Positions 6,595-14,107 of a DNA stretch of 17,230 bases are shown piece after piece. Below the pieces are notes generated by a model. That model saw nothing but the letters and a program-made list of their open reading frames with translations. It had not been told where the DNA came from and made no database searches. The translations under genes and the position numbers were made by a program. The stretch is from TMED27 sp963922705 (GTDB lineage Bacteria; Pseudomonadota; Alphaproteobacteria; Micavibrionales; Micavibrionaceae), in the NCBI GenBank assembly GCA_963922705.1, contig CAWUJS010000039.1:1-17230 (forward strand), read 5' to 3'. The number at the start of each line of letters is the position of its first letter. Within the stretch, counting starts at the first letter, position 1.

Positions 6595-7610
6595 GCCCTC
6601 GGATGCGCGTTTTTATAAATGCGCATCAATTCCTCTGCGTTGAGTTCGGTGTAACGCTGGGTTGTACTTAAGCTACTATGACCCAGCAACTCCTGAATTT
6701 CCCTTAAATTCGCACCATTTTGCAGCAGATGCGTTGCAAAGCTGTGGCGCAGTGCATGCGGTGTGGCTGTCTCCGGCAGTCCTAACGCGCTGCGAATACC
6801 GCGCATTGCTTTTTGTGCTACGCCTTGGTTCAATCGCCCGCCGCGCACGCCGATAAAAAGCGCGTCATTGCGAGCTTTAGCGAAGCAATCTGGTTCCTTT
6901 TGAGAAAAATTCTGGATTGCCGCGTCAGCCGTTCGGCTTATTCGCAATGACATTGAATGAAATGGGCAAAGTTCTATATAAGCCTCAAGAGCAGCTTCTA
7001 CAACCTGCATCACAGGGACTTGCCGTTCTTTGCCACCTTTCCCTACCACGCGCATAAAGCCATTATTTGGCATATCGTTAATATTAAGACTAAGCGCCTC
7101 GTCAATGCGCAAACCGCAGCCATAAAGCAGTGTAAAAAGCGCGCGGTCGCGCATGCCGATCCAATCCTCAGCACAAAGCAAATCTGCATTCTCAAGAACC
7201 TTAAATGCCTGTTTTTCAAGTAAGGGGCGCGGAAGTTTATGCGGCTTTTTCGGGCTGCGAACCACTGAAATAGCGGCATTATGCAGAATTCCGTTTTTAT
7301 CCATCCATTTTAGCAAATTTTTAACACCCGAAAGGCTGCGGGCGCGTGAAGAATTACTAGCGCCACTCATTGCCTTTTTCGACATCCAGCTTCGAAAATC
7401 GGTGATTTTGACATCGCTAATGTCATTAAGGGAAGGCGCTTTACCAATATGGTCACGTAAAAAGGTAAGGAAATGTGTGACATCAATGCTATAGGCGCGA
7501 AAGGTATGTTTGGAGACCTGTTTTTCAAAGCGCAAATAATCCTGCCATTGTTCGAGGCATTCGATGAGGTCCGGGGCGCACAGGGCTAGGGTTTCGGGTT
7601 TTAAAGACAT
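6591..7610 (-). CDS. xerC: Tyrosine recombinase XerC
   Basis: XerC acts with XerD at dif to resolve chromosome dimers. From the ATG at 7608-7610 (AGAGATAAC just upstream) it has 339 residues. The N-terminal core-binding SAM-like domain spans about 10-105 (LIECLEQWQDYLRFEKQVS to LKWMDKNGI). The catalytic domain has all expected residues: R168 in LLYGCGLRIDEAL, K191 in GKGGKERQVPV, H285 and R288 in HALRHSFATHL, H311 in LLGHSSLSTTQRY, and nucleophile Y320. Residues about 220-249 come from an in-frame palindromic repeat between the helix ending in YIELCP and LFIGVRGGRL, a surface loop in the family. Without it the length is about 310, normal for XerC. A TTG at 7664 would add 18 residues; the ATG is preferred. 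It is the last gene of the transaldolase - DUF484 - xerC run. XerC and not XerD is inferred partly from the DUF484 neighbour. Confidence 0.93.
   Translation of the reverse strand: MSLKPETLALCAPDLIECLEQWQDYLRFEKQVSKHTFRAYSIDVTHFLTFLRDHIGKAPSLNDISDVKITDFRSWMSKKAMSGASNSSRARSLSGVKNLLKWMDKNGILHNAAISVVRSPKKPHKLPRPLLEKQAFKVLENADLLCAEDWIGMRDRALFTLLYGCGLRIDEALSLNINDMPNNGFMRVVGKGGKERQVPVMQVVEAALEAYIELCPFHSMSLRISRTADAAIQNFSQKEPDCFAKARNDALFIGVRGGRLNQGVAQKAMRGIRSALGLPETATPHALRHSFATHLLQNGANLREIQELLGHSSLSTTQRYTELNAEELMRIYKNAHPRA
6864..6951. repeat. In-frame palindromic element, copy B (in xerC)
   Basis: The left arm GTCATTGCGAGCTTTAGCGA runs on to AGCAATC at 6890. The right arm runs from GGATTGCCGCGTCAGCCG to TATTCGCAATGAC at 6951. 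The outer 10 bases are perfect inverses. The right arm also holds a small inner hairpin (AGCCGTTCGGCT, 6927-6938). On the minus strand it is read as SLRISRTADAAIQ ... DCFAKARND, the same frame as copy C. Confidence 0.88.
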
Positions 7611-7682
7611 GTTATCTCTGCGATTTTGTAGATCCCGTTTGTTTAAGCATGCTTTGCATGTCAACGGAATAACGATCGCTTT

Positions 7683-8393
7683 TTAAATTGGTAAATTTAA
7701 CCATGAGCGAAAGCTCCGCTCTATAACGCGGGCGAGGAAGAGGATTTGATCCGTTGCTTGCCCTTCGCCAAAAGCATTCGGATCTCGACTGCCAAAGGCC
7801 AGAATAGCCGGCGGTGTATCCAGTGATATATCCACGCGCAAGAGAATTTGTGATTGAACGAGATTCGCGCCGCCGCCGTAAATAACCTCTGACCCGCTGA
7901 TATTGTCTTGTAATAAAACGGATTTTTCATGCATCCATCTGTCGGTGGTGCCCTCGGGGATAATTCGAATCCCATTGGTCTGAACATGCGGAATTTCGTT
8001 GCCATCGGCTTCAACGACAAGAACGGCGATATCAACATCCAAAATGCTGGCGAGATCCATCGTGATACAATGAATAAAATCCTCGAAATTTTGTGATTCC
8101 AGTAATCGCAAAACAGCTGTGTGGATGCGCTGCTGGTTATTCATATTTGCGCGAGATGTTTCAACAATATCTTTTGATATTTCAATCGCTTCTTCTTTTT
8201 CATTGCGCAAGCGTTCAATCGCATAGGCTTGAAAATCTGCGGGCTGGCCGCGTACGGGGCGCTTTTTGGCCGGAATTAACGCTTCTATTAAATCGGTATC
8301 GTCCTGATGATTTTTAAGATATTCCAAAACATCGTCTTTACGCATTATTTTATCGTGATTCTTTTCAAGTGTATTATCAAGTGTTGTAACCAT
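7683..8393 (-). CDS. DUF484 family protein (GAF-like)
   Basis: This 236-residue protein is recognised as DUF484 by its organisation. A helical N-terminus with a coiled-coil-like stretch (AYAIERLRNEKEEAIEIS, about 76-95) leads into a GAF-like domain (about 110-220). The C-terminal signature is FLARVIERSFRSWLNLPI. The family's biochemical role is not established; in many proteobacteria it sits directly upstream of xerC, as here (72 bases to the xerC ATG). There is no signal peptide. The ATG at 8391-8393 gives the longest form. A second ATG at residue 17 (MRKDDVLEYL) is close to where most family members begin, and neither start has a strong ribosome site. The transaldolase gene lies 27 bases upstream, so the three are probably one operon. 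Confidence 0.88.
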   Translation of the reverse strand: MVTTLDNTLEKNHDKIMRKDDVLEYLKNHQDDTDLIEALIPAKKRPVRGQPADFQAYAIERLRNEKEEAIEISKDIVETSRANMNNQQRIHTAVLRLLESQNFEDFIHCITMDLASILDVDIAVLVVEADGNEIPHVQTNGIRIIPEGTTDRWMHEKSVLLQDNISGSEVIYGGGANLVQSQILLRVDISLDTPPAILAFGSRDPNAFGEGQATDQILFLARVIERSFRSWLNLPI

Positions 8394-8420
8394 AAAATCA
8401 CGATACCATAAAAGTACAGA

Positions 8421-9077
8421 TTATAAAATGCTTTGGCCTGTTGCTTTCCAATCCTCAACAAATGCAGCAAGACCGGATTCGGTGAGTGGGTGTTTATAAA
8501 GCTGTCTAATGACCTTTGGCGGGGCGGTCATGACATGCGCACCCATTTTTGCGCTATCTACGATATGAAGAGGATTACGGATGGATGCGACAAGCACCTC
8601 GGTGTCAAACTGCGGATAATTATCATAAATGCGTACAATATCGGAAATTAATTGCAGCCCATCTTGTGAGATATCATCAAGCCGTCCAACAAACGGAGAG
8701 ATAAAACTCGCGCCTGCTTTGGCGGCTAAAATCGCCTGTGCGGGAGAGAAGCAAAGCGTGACATTCAACATTGTGCCATCATCGGAAAGTTCTTTACAGA
8801 CTTTAAGGCCATCTTCGGTTAGCGGCACTTTAATGGCGATGTTATCACCCCATTTGCGAATGACTTCGGCCTCTTTACGCATCGTATCGTAATCGGTGGC
8901 GGCAACTTCCGCAGAGACCGGGCCTTCAACGATTTTGCAAATTTCCTGAATGACTTCTTTGAAATCTTGCCCTGATTTAGCAATGAGTGATGGGTTTGTT
9001 GTCACGCCATCGACCATGCCTGTGGCGTTTAAATCTTTAATTTCGCTAATATCACCAGTATCGACAAAAAATTTCAT
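8421..9077 (-). CDS. fsa: Transaldolase / fructose-6-phosphate aldolase family protein
   Basis: This is a class I aldolase of the small transaldolase family (about 218 residues here, typical for the short TalC/FsaA type). It either moves a dihydroxyacetone unit in the pentose phosphate pathway or cleaves fructose-6-phosphate; sequence reading cannot separate the two. Motifs: MKFFVDTGDISEI at the N-terminus, GVTTNPSLIAK (24-34), the Schiff-base lysine at about K83 in NIAIKVPLTEDGL, NVTLCFSPAQA, and VLVASIRNPLHI near the C-terminus. The start is the ATG at 9075-9077, with AAAGGAAG eight bases upstream. A GTG three codons earlier overlaps that ribosome site and is less likely. It is the first gene of the operon with DUF484 and xerC, divergent from priA. 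In pathway terms it is unrelated to xerC; the conserved clustering is positional. Confidence 0.9.
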   Translation of the reverse strand: MKFFVDTGDISEIKDLNATGMVDGVTTNPSLIAKSGQDFKEVIQEICKIVEGPVSAEVAATDYDTMRKEAEVIRKWGDNIAIKVPLTEDGLKVCKELSDDGTMLNVTLCFSPAQAILAAKAGASFISPFVGRLDDISQDGLQLISDIVRIYDNYPQFDTEVLVASIRNPLHIVDSAKMGAHVMTAPPKVIRQLYKHPLTESGLAAFVEDWKATGQSIL

Positions 9078-9112
9078 AACCGTCACTTCCTTTATTCTGC
9101 ATTTTATAAATT

Positions 9113-9187
9113 TTTACCACCAAGACATTAAGACACCAAGTTTTTATTTTGGAAGTCTCTTGGTGACTTGGCGACTTGGTGGTTAAA
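9113..9187. repeat. Extragenic palindrome with ACCACCAAG arms, upstream of priA
   Basis: The left arm (9113-9140) begins TTTACCACCAAGACATT. The right arm (9159-9187) is its imperfect inverse, ending GACTTGGTGGTTAAA. Both arms carry repeats of a CCAAG(A/T)-type unit. About 18 AT-rich bases separate them. The end lies only seven bases before the priA ATG, so the element occupies the place of the ribosome site and most of the fsa-priA promoter gap. It is a different sequence family from the in-frame palindromes. Repeats of this kind are common mobile-like palindromes in bacterial genomes (general knowledge, not checked). Confidence 0.85.
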
Positions 9188-9194
9188 TGGTGCT

Positions 9195-11471
9195 ATGTCA
9201 CAAATACAAATGTTTAAGGAAGAAGAGCGGCCTGTTGCACAAAAGTCATCATGTGTATCGGTTTTAGTGCCATATCCGGTGGATAAAGCTTATGATTACG
9301 CCGTTCCTGAAGGGGAGGATTTGCAGCCCGGGGATTATGTGATTGTCCCTTTGGGGGGGCGGGAAGTAACGGCGGTTGTCTGGGGAGGCGCGGCCGGTGA
9401 TATAAAACCCAATAAAATCAAGGCAGTGATTAGTAAATATAAAGCTAAACCTATGACGCAAAAGGTGCGTGATTTCGTTGATTGGGTAGCTGATTATACG
9501 ATGACACCGCGCGGTTTTGTTTTGAAGATGGCTTTATCTGTGCCGGATGCTTTAAAGCCACCAAAACCGCAAAAGGGGTATCAATTATGTCAGTCATTGC
9601 GAGCGCAGCGAAGCAATCTACCGGATGGCAATGAGATTGCTTCGTCGGCCATGCCTCCTCGCAATGACGTTACAGAAAAGCAACAAAAAGTGATTGACGT
9701 GCTGTCGGACGGTGCGCCGCGTATTGCTGCGGATATTGCCAAGGAGGCAGGTGTGAGCGCAGCTGTTGTGAAGGGACTTGTTGGTAAAGGTTTGGTGCAA
9801 GAGGTTGATATTTTTAATCCTGTACCTTGCAAAAACCCCGACCCCTACCGCGCAGGTTTTGATTTATCGGAAGATCAGGATGCCGTTGCGGGTGAATTAA
9901 AAGATGCTGTGAAAGCGGGTGGATATTATGCTGCTTTACTCGATGGCGTGACGGGCGCAGGAAAAACAGAAGTTTATTTTGAAGCAGTTGCAGAAGCTTT
10001 GAAAAACAAGAGGCAAGTCCTTATTTTATTACCAGAAATTGCGCTTTCAAATGCATTTTTGGATCGCTTTCAGCGGCGGTTTGGTTGTGCACCTGCTCTC
10101 TGGCATTCAGGGCTTTCACAAGGTGCGCGCAAGACAACATGGCGCGGTGTGGCTGAAGGGCACACAAAAGTTGTCATCGGGGCGCGTTCTGCCTTGTTTT
10201 TGCCGTATCAGGATTTAGGATTGATTATTGTCGATGAGGAGCATGATCCTGCCTATAAGCAGGAAGATGGTGTGATTTATCATGCGCGGGATATGGCTGT
10301 TGTGCGCGCATATCAGGGAGGTTTTCCCATTATCCTGGTATCCGCAACGCCAAGCCTTGAGACCATTCAGAATGCATGGCAAGGGCGTTATGAGCATCTA
10401 CAATTAGCCGATCGTTTCGCAGGCGCACGCATGCCAAAGATAGAAGCCATAGATATGCGAAGCAAAGCGCAAAGGCCGGATGCACAACATTTTATCTCTC
10501 CAAAACTTAAAAGTGAAATTATCGAAACGATCAGAAGCGGATCGCAAGTCATGTTGTTCCTTAACCGCCGGGGATACGCACCTTTGACGATTTGCCGGTC
10601 TTGTGGCCATCGCATGGATTGCCCGCGTTGCACGGCATGGCTCGTTGAGCATAAACGTGATGGTCGGCTGCAATGCCATCATTGCGGATTTGCAACCCGC
10701 ATCCCGCAGCAATGCCCGGAATGCGGCGAGCATGACAGTCTTGTTGCCTGTGGCCCCGGTGTTGAGCGTGTGTATGAGGAGGCAAAGGCGTGTTTCCCGG
10801 ATGCGAATATTATCATGCTGGCTTCTGATACGGTCGAGAATAACGACCAATTGCGCAAGATATTGCAAGAGATTAAAGATGAAAAAATTGACATTATTAT
10901 CGGCACGCAAATTATTGCCAAAGGACATCATTTTCCGAACTTGACGCTGGTCGGCGTTATTGATGCTGATTTGGGCTTGGCAGGCGGTGAACTGCGTGCA
11001 GCAGAGCGTACATACCAATTGCTCCATCAGGTTGCTGGTCGGGCAGGGCGCGGCGAAAAGCCGGGAAAAGTGATGCTACAGACATTTATGCCCGATCACC
11101 GTATTATACAGGCATTGGTTCAGGGCGCACGTAATCCATTCCTTGAAACCGAAGCGGCAGAACGAGAGGCGGCGCATATGCCGCCTTATAGCCGCCTCGT
11201 CGGGATTATTATTGCCGGGCGCGATGAGAATCAGGTTATTGATATTGCAAAGGCGCTTGGACGATCTGCTCCACAAGGAGAAGGAATCATGACGCTTGGC
11301 CCTGCGCCAGCGCCATTTGCACGCTTGCGCGGCAGGTTTCGCTATCGGCTATTGGTGCAGGCGGATAAGAATTTGCAAATTCAAAAAACGATCCATGATT
11401 GGGTGAAAGCAATCAAATGTCCATCCACAGTTCGAATCTATATCGATATCGACCCGCAGAGTTTTTTGTAG
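9195..11471 (+). CDS. priA: Primosomal replication-restart helicase PriA
   Basis: PriA is a 3'-to-5' helicase that recognises stalled forks and reloads the replisome. From the ATG at 9195 it has 758 residues. Order: 3'-end-binding domain (VSVLVPYPVDKAYDYAVPEG, 21-40), winged-helix region (about 159-205), helicase lobe 1 with Walker A GVTGAGKTEVYFE (from 251) and DEEH box at 347-350 in IIVDEEHDPAYKQEDG, SATPSLET, and a zinc region with eight cysteines (C467, C470, C476, C479, C494, C497, C507, C510). Lobe 2 then has GTQIIAKGHHFPNLTLV and the arginine-finger segment ERTYQLLHQVAGRAGR, followed by the C-terminal domain. Residues 133-158 (SLRAQRSN ... PPRND) are an in-frame palindromic repeat in the linker before the winged helix. 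A TTG at 9168 keeps the frame open through the upstream palindrome but has no family support. No clear ribosome site precedes the ATG. Confidence 0.97.
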   Translation: MSQIQMFKEEERPVAQKSSCVSVLVPYPVDKAYDYAVPEGEDLQPGDYVIVPLGGREVTAVVWGGAAGDIKPNKIKAVISKYKAKPMTQKVRDFVDWVADYTMTPRGFVLKMALSVPDALKPPKPQKGYQLCQSLRAQRSNLPDGNEIASSAMPPRNDVTEKQQKVIDVLSDGAPRIAADIAKEAGVSAAVVKGLVGKGLVQEVDIFNPVPCKNPDPYRAGFDLSEDQDAVAGELKDAVKAGGYYAALLDGVTGAGKTEVYFEAVAEALKNKRQVLILLPEIALSNAFLDRFQRRFGCAPALWHSGLSQGARKTTWRGVAEGHTKVVIGARSALFLPYQDLGLIIVDEEHDPAYKQEDGVIYHARDMAVVRAYQGGFPIILVSATPSLETIQNAWQGRYEHLQLADRFAGARMPKIEAIDMRSKAQRPDAQHFISPKLKSEIIETIRSGSQVMLFLNRRGYAPLTICRSCGHRMDCPRCTAWLVEHKRDGRLQCHHCGFATRIPQQCPECGEHDSLVACGPGVERVYEEAKACFPDANIIMLASDTVENNDQLRKILQEIKDEKIDIIIGTQIIAKGHHFPNLTLVGVIDADLGLAGGELRAAERTYQLLHQVAGRAGRGEKPGKVMLQTFMPDHRIIQALVQGARNPFLETEAAEREAAHMPPYSRLVGIIIAGRDENQVIDIAKALGRSAPQGEGIMTLGPAPAPFARLRGRFRYRLLVQADKNLQIQKTIHDWVKAIKCPSTVRIYIDIDPQSFL
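9593..9668. repeat. In-frame palindromic element, copy C (in priA)
   Basis: The left arm GTCATTGCGAGCGCAGCGAA runs on to GCAATCT at 9619. The right arm, AGATTGCTTCGTCGGCC, ends CTCGCAATGAC at 9668. The two halves are near-perfect inverses with a centre of about 14 bases. This is the shortest and cleanest copy. It is translated as SLRAQRSNL ... EIASSAMPPRND, the same frame as copy B and different from copy A. Confidence 0.92.
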
Positions 11472-11497
11472 GTTAACAAACCCTAACCTCGCCATTT

Positions 11498-12193
11498 CTA
11501 CATTAAGCCCTGATTTTTCATGCTGGTATAGCCATTGCGGCTTATAATTATGTGGTCATGTATCGTAATATCGAATGGCGCGGCGGCGCGGATAATTTGC
11601 CCGGTCATATCAACATCCGCTTGTGATGGCTTTGGATCGCCGCTGGGGTGGTTATGCATTAAAATAAGCGCAGTTGCGCCAAGCTCGAGGGCGCGTTTCA
11701 TAATCTCACGCGGGTAGGCGGGTGTATGGTCTACTGTACCGGAGCCTTGGATTTCATCCGCGATAAGCTCATTCTTTTTGTTCATAAATAGAATACGGAA
11801 ATGTTCCTTTTTCTCATGCGCCATGGTGGCGTGGCAATAATCCATCAGGCGCGTCCAATTATTGAGCAGAGGCTTTGATTGAATCTCCTGTTTCATCGTG
11901 CGGGCGGCAATGGCGGCGACTGTTTTAATCGCGGTGGCGGTATTCTCGGATATACCGTTGATTCTGGTTAGTTCTTCATGTGTTGTTGCCATTAACTCTG
12001 GTAAAGATTTGAAATTGCTTAAGAGTTGCTTGGCAAGCGGTTTTACATCGCGGCGCGGAATGGCCATGAATAACAAAAGTTCCAGCAATTCATAGTCTTG
12101 CATTGCATCGGCACCGCCATTCAAAAAACGTTCTCGAAGACGTTGCCTGTGGCCTTTATAATGCGGTTCGTCTGATCTATTTTCTGCACTCAT
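11498..12193 (-). CDS. radC: RadC family JAMM/MPN protein
   Basis: This 231-residue protein is normal in length. Despite the name its role in DNA repair is disputed. The N-terminal part has the RadC-type start (HYKGHRQRLRERFLNGG) and a helix-hairpin-helix segment (EELTRINGISENTATAIK, 73-90). The C-terminal JAMM metalloprotease-like domain has H180 and H182 in HNHPSGDPKPSQADVD with S190 and D193, fitting the HxHx7SxxD zinc motif. An upstream glutamate E147 sits in IADEIQGSGTVDH. The metal site is therefore intact. The start is the ATG at 12191-12193. It is convergent with priA (26 bases between stops). It shares the strand of map upstream, an association common in alphaproteobacteria, but a small plus-strand gene lies between them. 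Confidence 0.93.
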   Translation of the reverse strand: MSAENRSDEPHYKGHRQRLRERFLNGGADAMQDYELLELLLFMAIPRRDVKPLAKQLLSNFKSLPELMATTHEELTRINGISENTATAIKTVAAIAARTMKQEIQSKPLLNNWTRLMDYCHATMAHEKKEHFRILFMNKKNELIADEIQGSGTVDHTPAYPREIMKRALELGATALILMHNHPSGDPKPSQADVDMTGQIIRAAAPFDITIHDHIIISRNGYTSMKNQGLM

Positions 12194-12333
12194 AACTATC
12201 CTTCACAATATATATTTTCGAACATGGATCAATTTCAAATTTTTTGAAAATTTATTATTTTTTCATAACATTTTTTTAAGCTTTGTAGGGGTATGATAAA
12301 AGATCAATAAAACTTGGGATGAAGGAGAAAGTT

Positions 12334-12471
12334 ATGTCTATTGATTTGGGAGAAGGTTTAAGAAAAATTGCTATCGCACAATCTGCTGTTATCTCGCACA
12401 GAGTGACAGAGGATGCGCAGAATGCCAAGAAAATTCAAGAAGCCAAGATTGAAAGTGGCGCTGCAATTTAA
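12334..12471 (+). CDS. Small hypothetical protein, 45 aa
   Basis: The 45-codon open frame begins MSIDLGEGLRKIAIAQ and ends IQEAKIESGAAI with TAA at 12469-12471. It is a polar, helix-prone, Ala/Lys/Glu-rich peptide with no hydrophobic segment and no cysteine. Support for a real gene comes from the near-consensus ribosome site AAGGAGA (12322-12328) placed six bases before the ATG, and from an AT-rich leader with TATGAT at 12292-12297. It sits in the 288-base gap between the minus-strand genes map and radC, pointing the opposite way and ending nine bases before the map stop. Its leader resembles that of the 111-residue gene at 6259. I recognise no family. Confidence 0.55.
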   Translation: MSIDLGEGLRKIAIAQSAVISHRVTEDAQNAKKIQEAKIESGAAI

Positions 12472-12480
12472 CCGACACTA

Positions 12481-13296
12481 TTAACCAGCATTATAAGGCG
12501 GTTTAGCCAAGCCTTTCGGGGAATGGGTAAAAATTTCAAACCCATTTTCCGTCACGGCTAGCGTATGTTCAAATTGCGCAGAGAGGCTGCGGTCACGTGT
12601 GACTGCTGTCCAGCCATCCGAAAGAATTTTGGTGGCAAAATCGCCTGCATTGATCATGGGCTCAATGGTGAAAAACATGCCGGGCTCAAGGACGGTTCCG
12701 GTGTTTGGTTTGCCAAAATGCATGATTGATGGGGGCGCGTGGAAAACGCGTCCCAAGCCATGGCCGCAGAAATCACGGACAACGGAGAAACGTTGTCCTT
12801 CGGCATATTCCTGAATGGCGTACCCAATATCACCGAGCGTCGCGCCGGGCTTAACGGCTTCAATGCCTTTCATCATGGAATCATAGGTGACTTCTGTGAG
12901 GCGCTTGGCTTTGACGGAGATTTTATCCCCGACCCAATACATACGCGATGTATCCCCATGCCAGCCATCTAAAATAACCGTAACATCGATATTGACGATA
13001 TCACCATTGAGGAGCTTTTTATCTCCCGGTATGCCGTGGCAAACCACATGATTGATCGATGTGCATATGGATTTGGGGAAGCCTTTGTAGTTAAGGGGAG
13101 CAGGGATAGCGCTATTTTGCTCGATCATTTTACGGCATAAATCATCAAGATGTTCTGTCGTAACGCCCGGCTGAACATGCTCTGTGATCATATCCAAAAC
13201 TTCTGCAGCCAGCTTTCCGGCTTTGCGCATGCCTTCAAAGTCACTTTCGGTGTGGATTTCTATACCGGCTGATGTATATCTAGATTGTTCTTTCAT
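12481..13296 (-). CDS. map: Methionine aminopeptidase, type I
   Basis: It removes the N-terminal methionine from nascent proteins after deformylation. From the ATG at 13294-13296 it has 271 residues. All five metal ligands of the pita-bread fold are visible: D104 (VNIDVTVILDGWHGD), D115 (GDTSRMY), H179 (CGHGLGRVFH), E212 (TIEPMI) and E243 (QFEHTLAV). Substrate-site H87 is in NHVVCHGIP. There is no N-terminal zinc-finger or SH3 extension, so this is type Ia. Longer reading to 13368 would run through the start of the divergent CinA-like gene and lacks family support. Only 24 bases separate the two start codons, so each promoter must reach into the other gene. The ribosome site is weak. Confidence 0.96.
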   Translation of the reverse strand: MKEQSRYTSAGIEIHTESDFEGMRKAGKLAAEVLDMITEHVQPGVTTEHLDDLCRKMIEQNSAIPAPLNYKGFPKSICTSINHVVCHGIPGDKKLLNGDIVNIDVTVILDGWHGDTSRMYWVGDKISVKAKRLTEVTYDSMMKGIEAVKPGATLGDIGYAIQEYAEGQRFSVVRDFCGHGLGRVFHAPPSIMHFGKPNTGTVLEPGMFFTIEPMINAGDFATKILSDGWTAVTRDRSLSAQFEHTLAVTENGFEIFTHSPKGLAKPPYNAG

Positions 13297-13320
13297 ACTT
13301 AACGGATATACAGCGAAATC

Positions 13321-14106
13321 ATGAAAAATAAAACCCCCGTCTTTAAAGACGAAAAAGACGAACAACAAACAAGCGCATTAATAATAATTGGAAATGAAAT
13401 CCTATCAGGGCGAACGCTTGATAAAAATGCGCAATATATTGGCGAGAAAATGGGGGCGCATGGCGTGCCATTATCCGAAGTGCGGATCGTTCCGGATATT
13501 GAAAGCAAGATTATTGAGACTGTGAATGCTATGCGCTCAGAATATGATTTTGTTTTTACAACCGGTGGGATAGGGCCAACACATGATGATATTACGGCTT
13601 CTTGTGTGGCGAAGGCTTTTGGTGTGGATTTTGGTCGTCATGATGAGGCGCATCAGATTTTACGTTCTTATTACGGTGAAGAAGATTATACCGAGGCGCG
13701 GGCGAGCATGGCGGATATGCCTGTTTCAAATGATTTTGCGTTGATTTTAAATCCGGTCTCGGCTGCGCCGGGTTTTCGGATTGGCAATGTTTTTGTCATG
13801 GCGGGCGTGCCGAGAATCATGCGGGCCATGTTCGATCACGTTTTGCAAATGATCACGCCGGGCGCTGCGATGCAATCGCATACGGTGATGGTTGATGCGC
13901 CGGAAAGCGAGGTTGCCGGGCTTTTATCAGAGGTGCAGGACGAATATCCGGATATTGATATAGGAAGCTATCCGCAATTTAAACGAGAAGGCGGCTGGGG
14001 CGTTTCGGTTGTTTTGCGCGGGCTGGATGAGGCCATTTTGGATACGGCTAAAAAATCTCTAATTAATGCTTTGCAGGGCGAGAATTTTGCGATAAAGCTC
14101 CTGTAA
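13321..14106 (+). CDS. CinA-type molybdopterin-binding-fold protein (competence/damage-inducible protein A homologue)
   Basis: This 261-residue stand-alone protein has the MoaB/MogA-like domain found at the N-terminus of CinA. Signature pieces are ALIIIGNEILSGRTLDKNAQYI (19-40), FVFTTGGIGPTHDDITASCVA (78-97) and VFVMAGVPRIMRAMFDHVL. It lacks the C-terminal nicotinamide-nucleotide amidohydrolase domain of full-length CinA, as do many alphaproteobacterial homologues of this length. CinA proteins of other bacteria have been linked to ADP-ribose or FAD pyrophosphatase activity; whether this short form does this is unknown. The N-terminal 17 residues are charged (KNKTPVFKDEKDEQQ) and not part of the fold. 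It is divergent from map. Its stop is one base from the next start, so it may be translationally coupled to the DUF2946-like gene. Confidence 0.88.
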   Translation: MKNKTPVFKDEKDEQQTSALIIIGNEILSGRTLDKNAQYIGEKMGAHGVPLSEVRIVPDIESKIIETVNAMRSEYDFVFTTGGIGPTHDDITASCVAKAFGVDFGRHDEAHQILRSYYGEEDYTEARASMADMPVSNDFALILNPVSAAPGFRIGNVFVMAGVPRIMRAMFDHVLQMITPGAAMQSHTVMVDAPESEVAGLLSEVQDEYPDIDIGSYPQFKREGGWGVSVVLRGLDEAILDTAKKSLINALQGENFAIKLL

Positions 14107-14107
14107 T

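Noticed and set aside
6261..6643. Overlapping 67-codon plus-strand frame at 6440-6643
   Set aside because: It is in another frame of the 111-residue gene and runs into the xerC end. It has no ribosome site.
9168..9194. TTG start nine codons upstream of the priA ATG
   Set aside because: The added residues (MATWWLNGA) are translated palindrome arm and have no counterpart in PriA.
2712..9668. The three palindromic elements as a CRISPR array or IS ends
   Set aside because: They are kilobases apart, variable in length, lie inside genes and have no transposase between them. They are dispersed palindromes, not an array or a composite element.
10404..11027. Open frame of 207 codons on the minus strand opposite priA
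   Set aside because: It lies wholly inside priA, which has complete motifs. The predicted product is Cys/Met/Arg-rich and unlike a real protein.
11470..11489. AGGTTA/TAACCT inverted repeat between priA and radC as a terminator
   Set aside because: It has only six pairs and no T-run on either side, so it is too weak to call.
13297..13368. N-terminal extension of map to 13368
   Set aside because: It overlaps the start of the CinA-like gene, and methionine aminopeptidases begin at the ATG at 13296.
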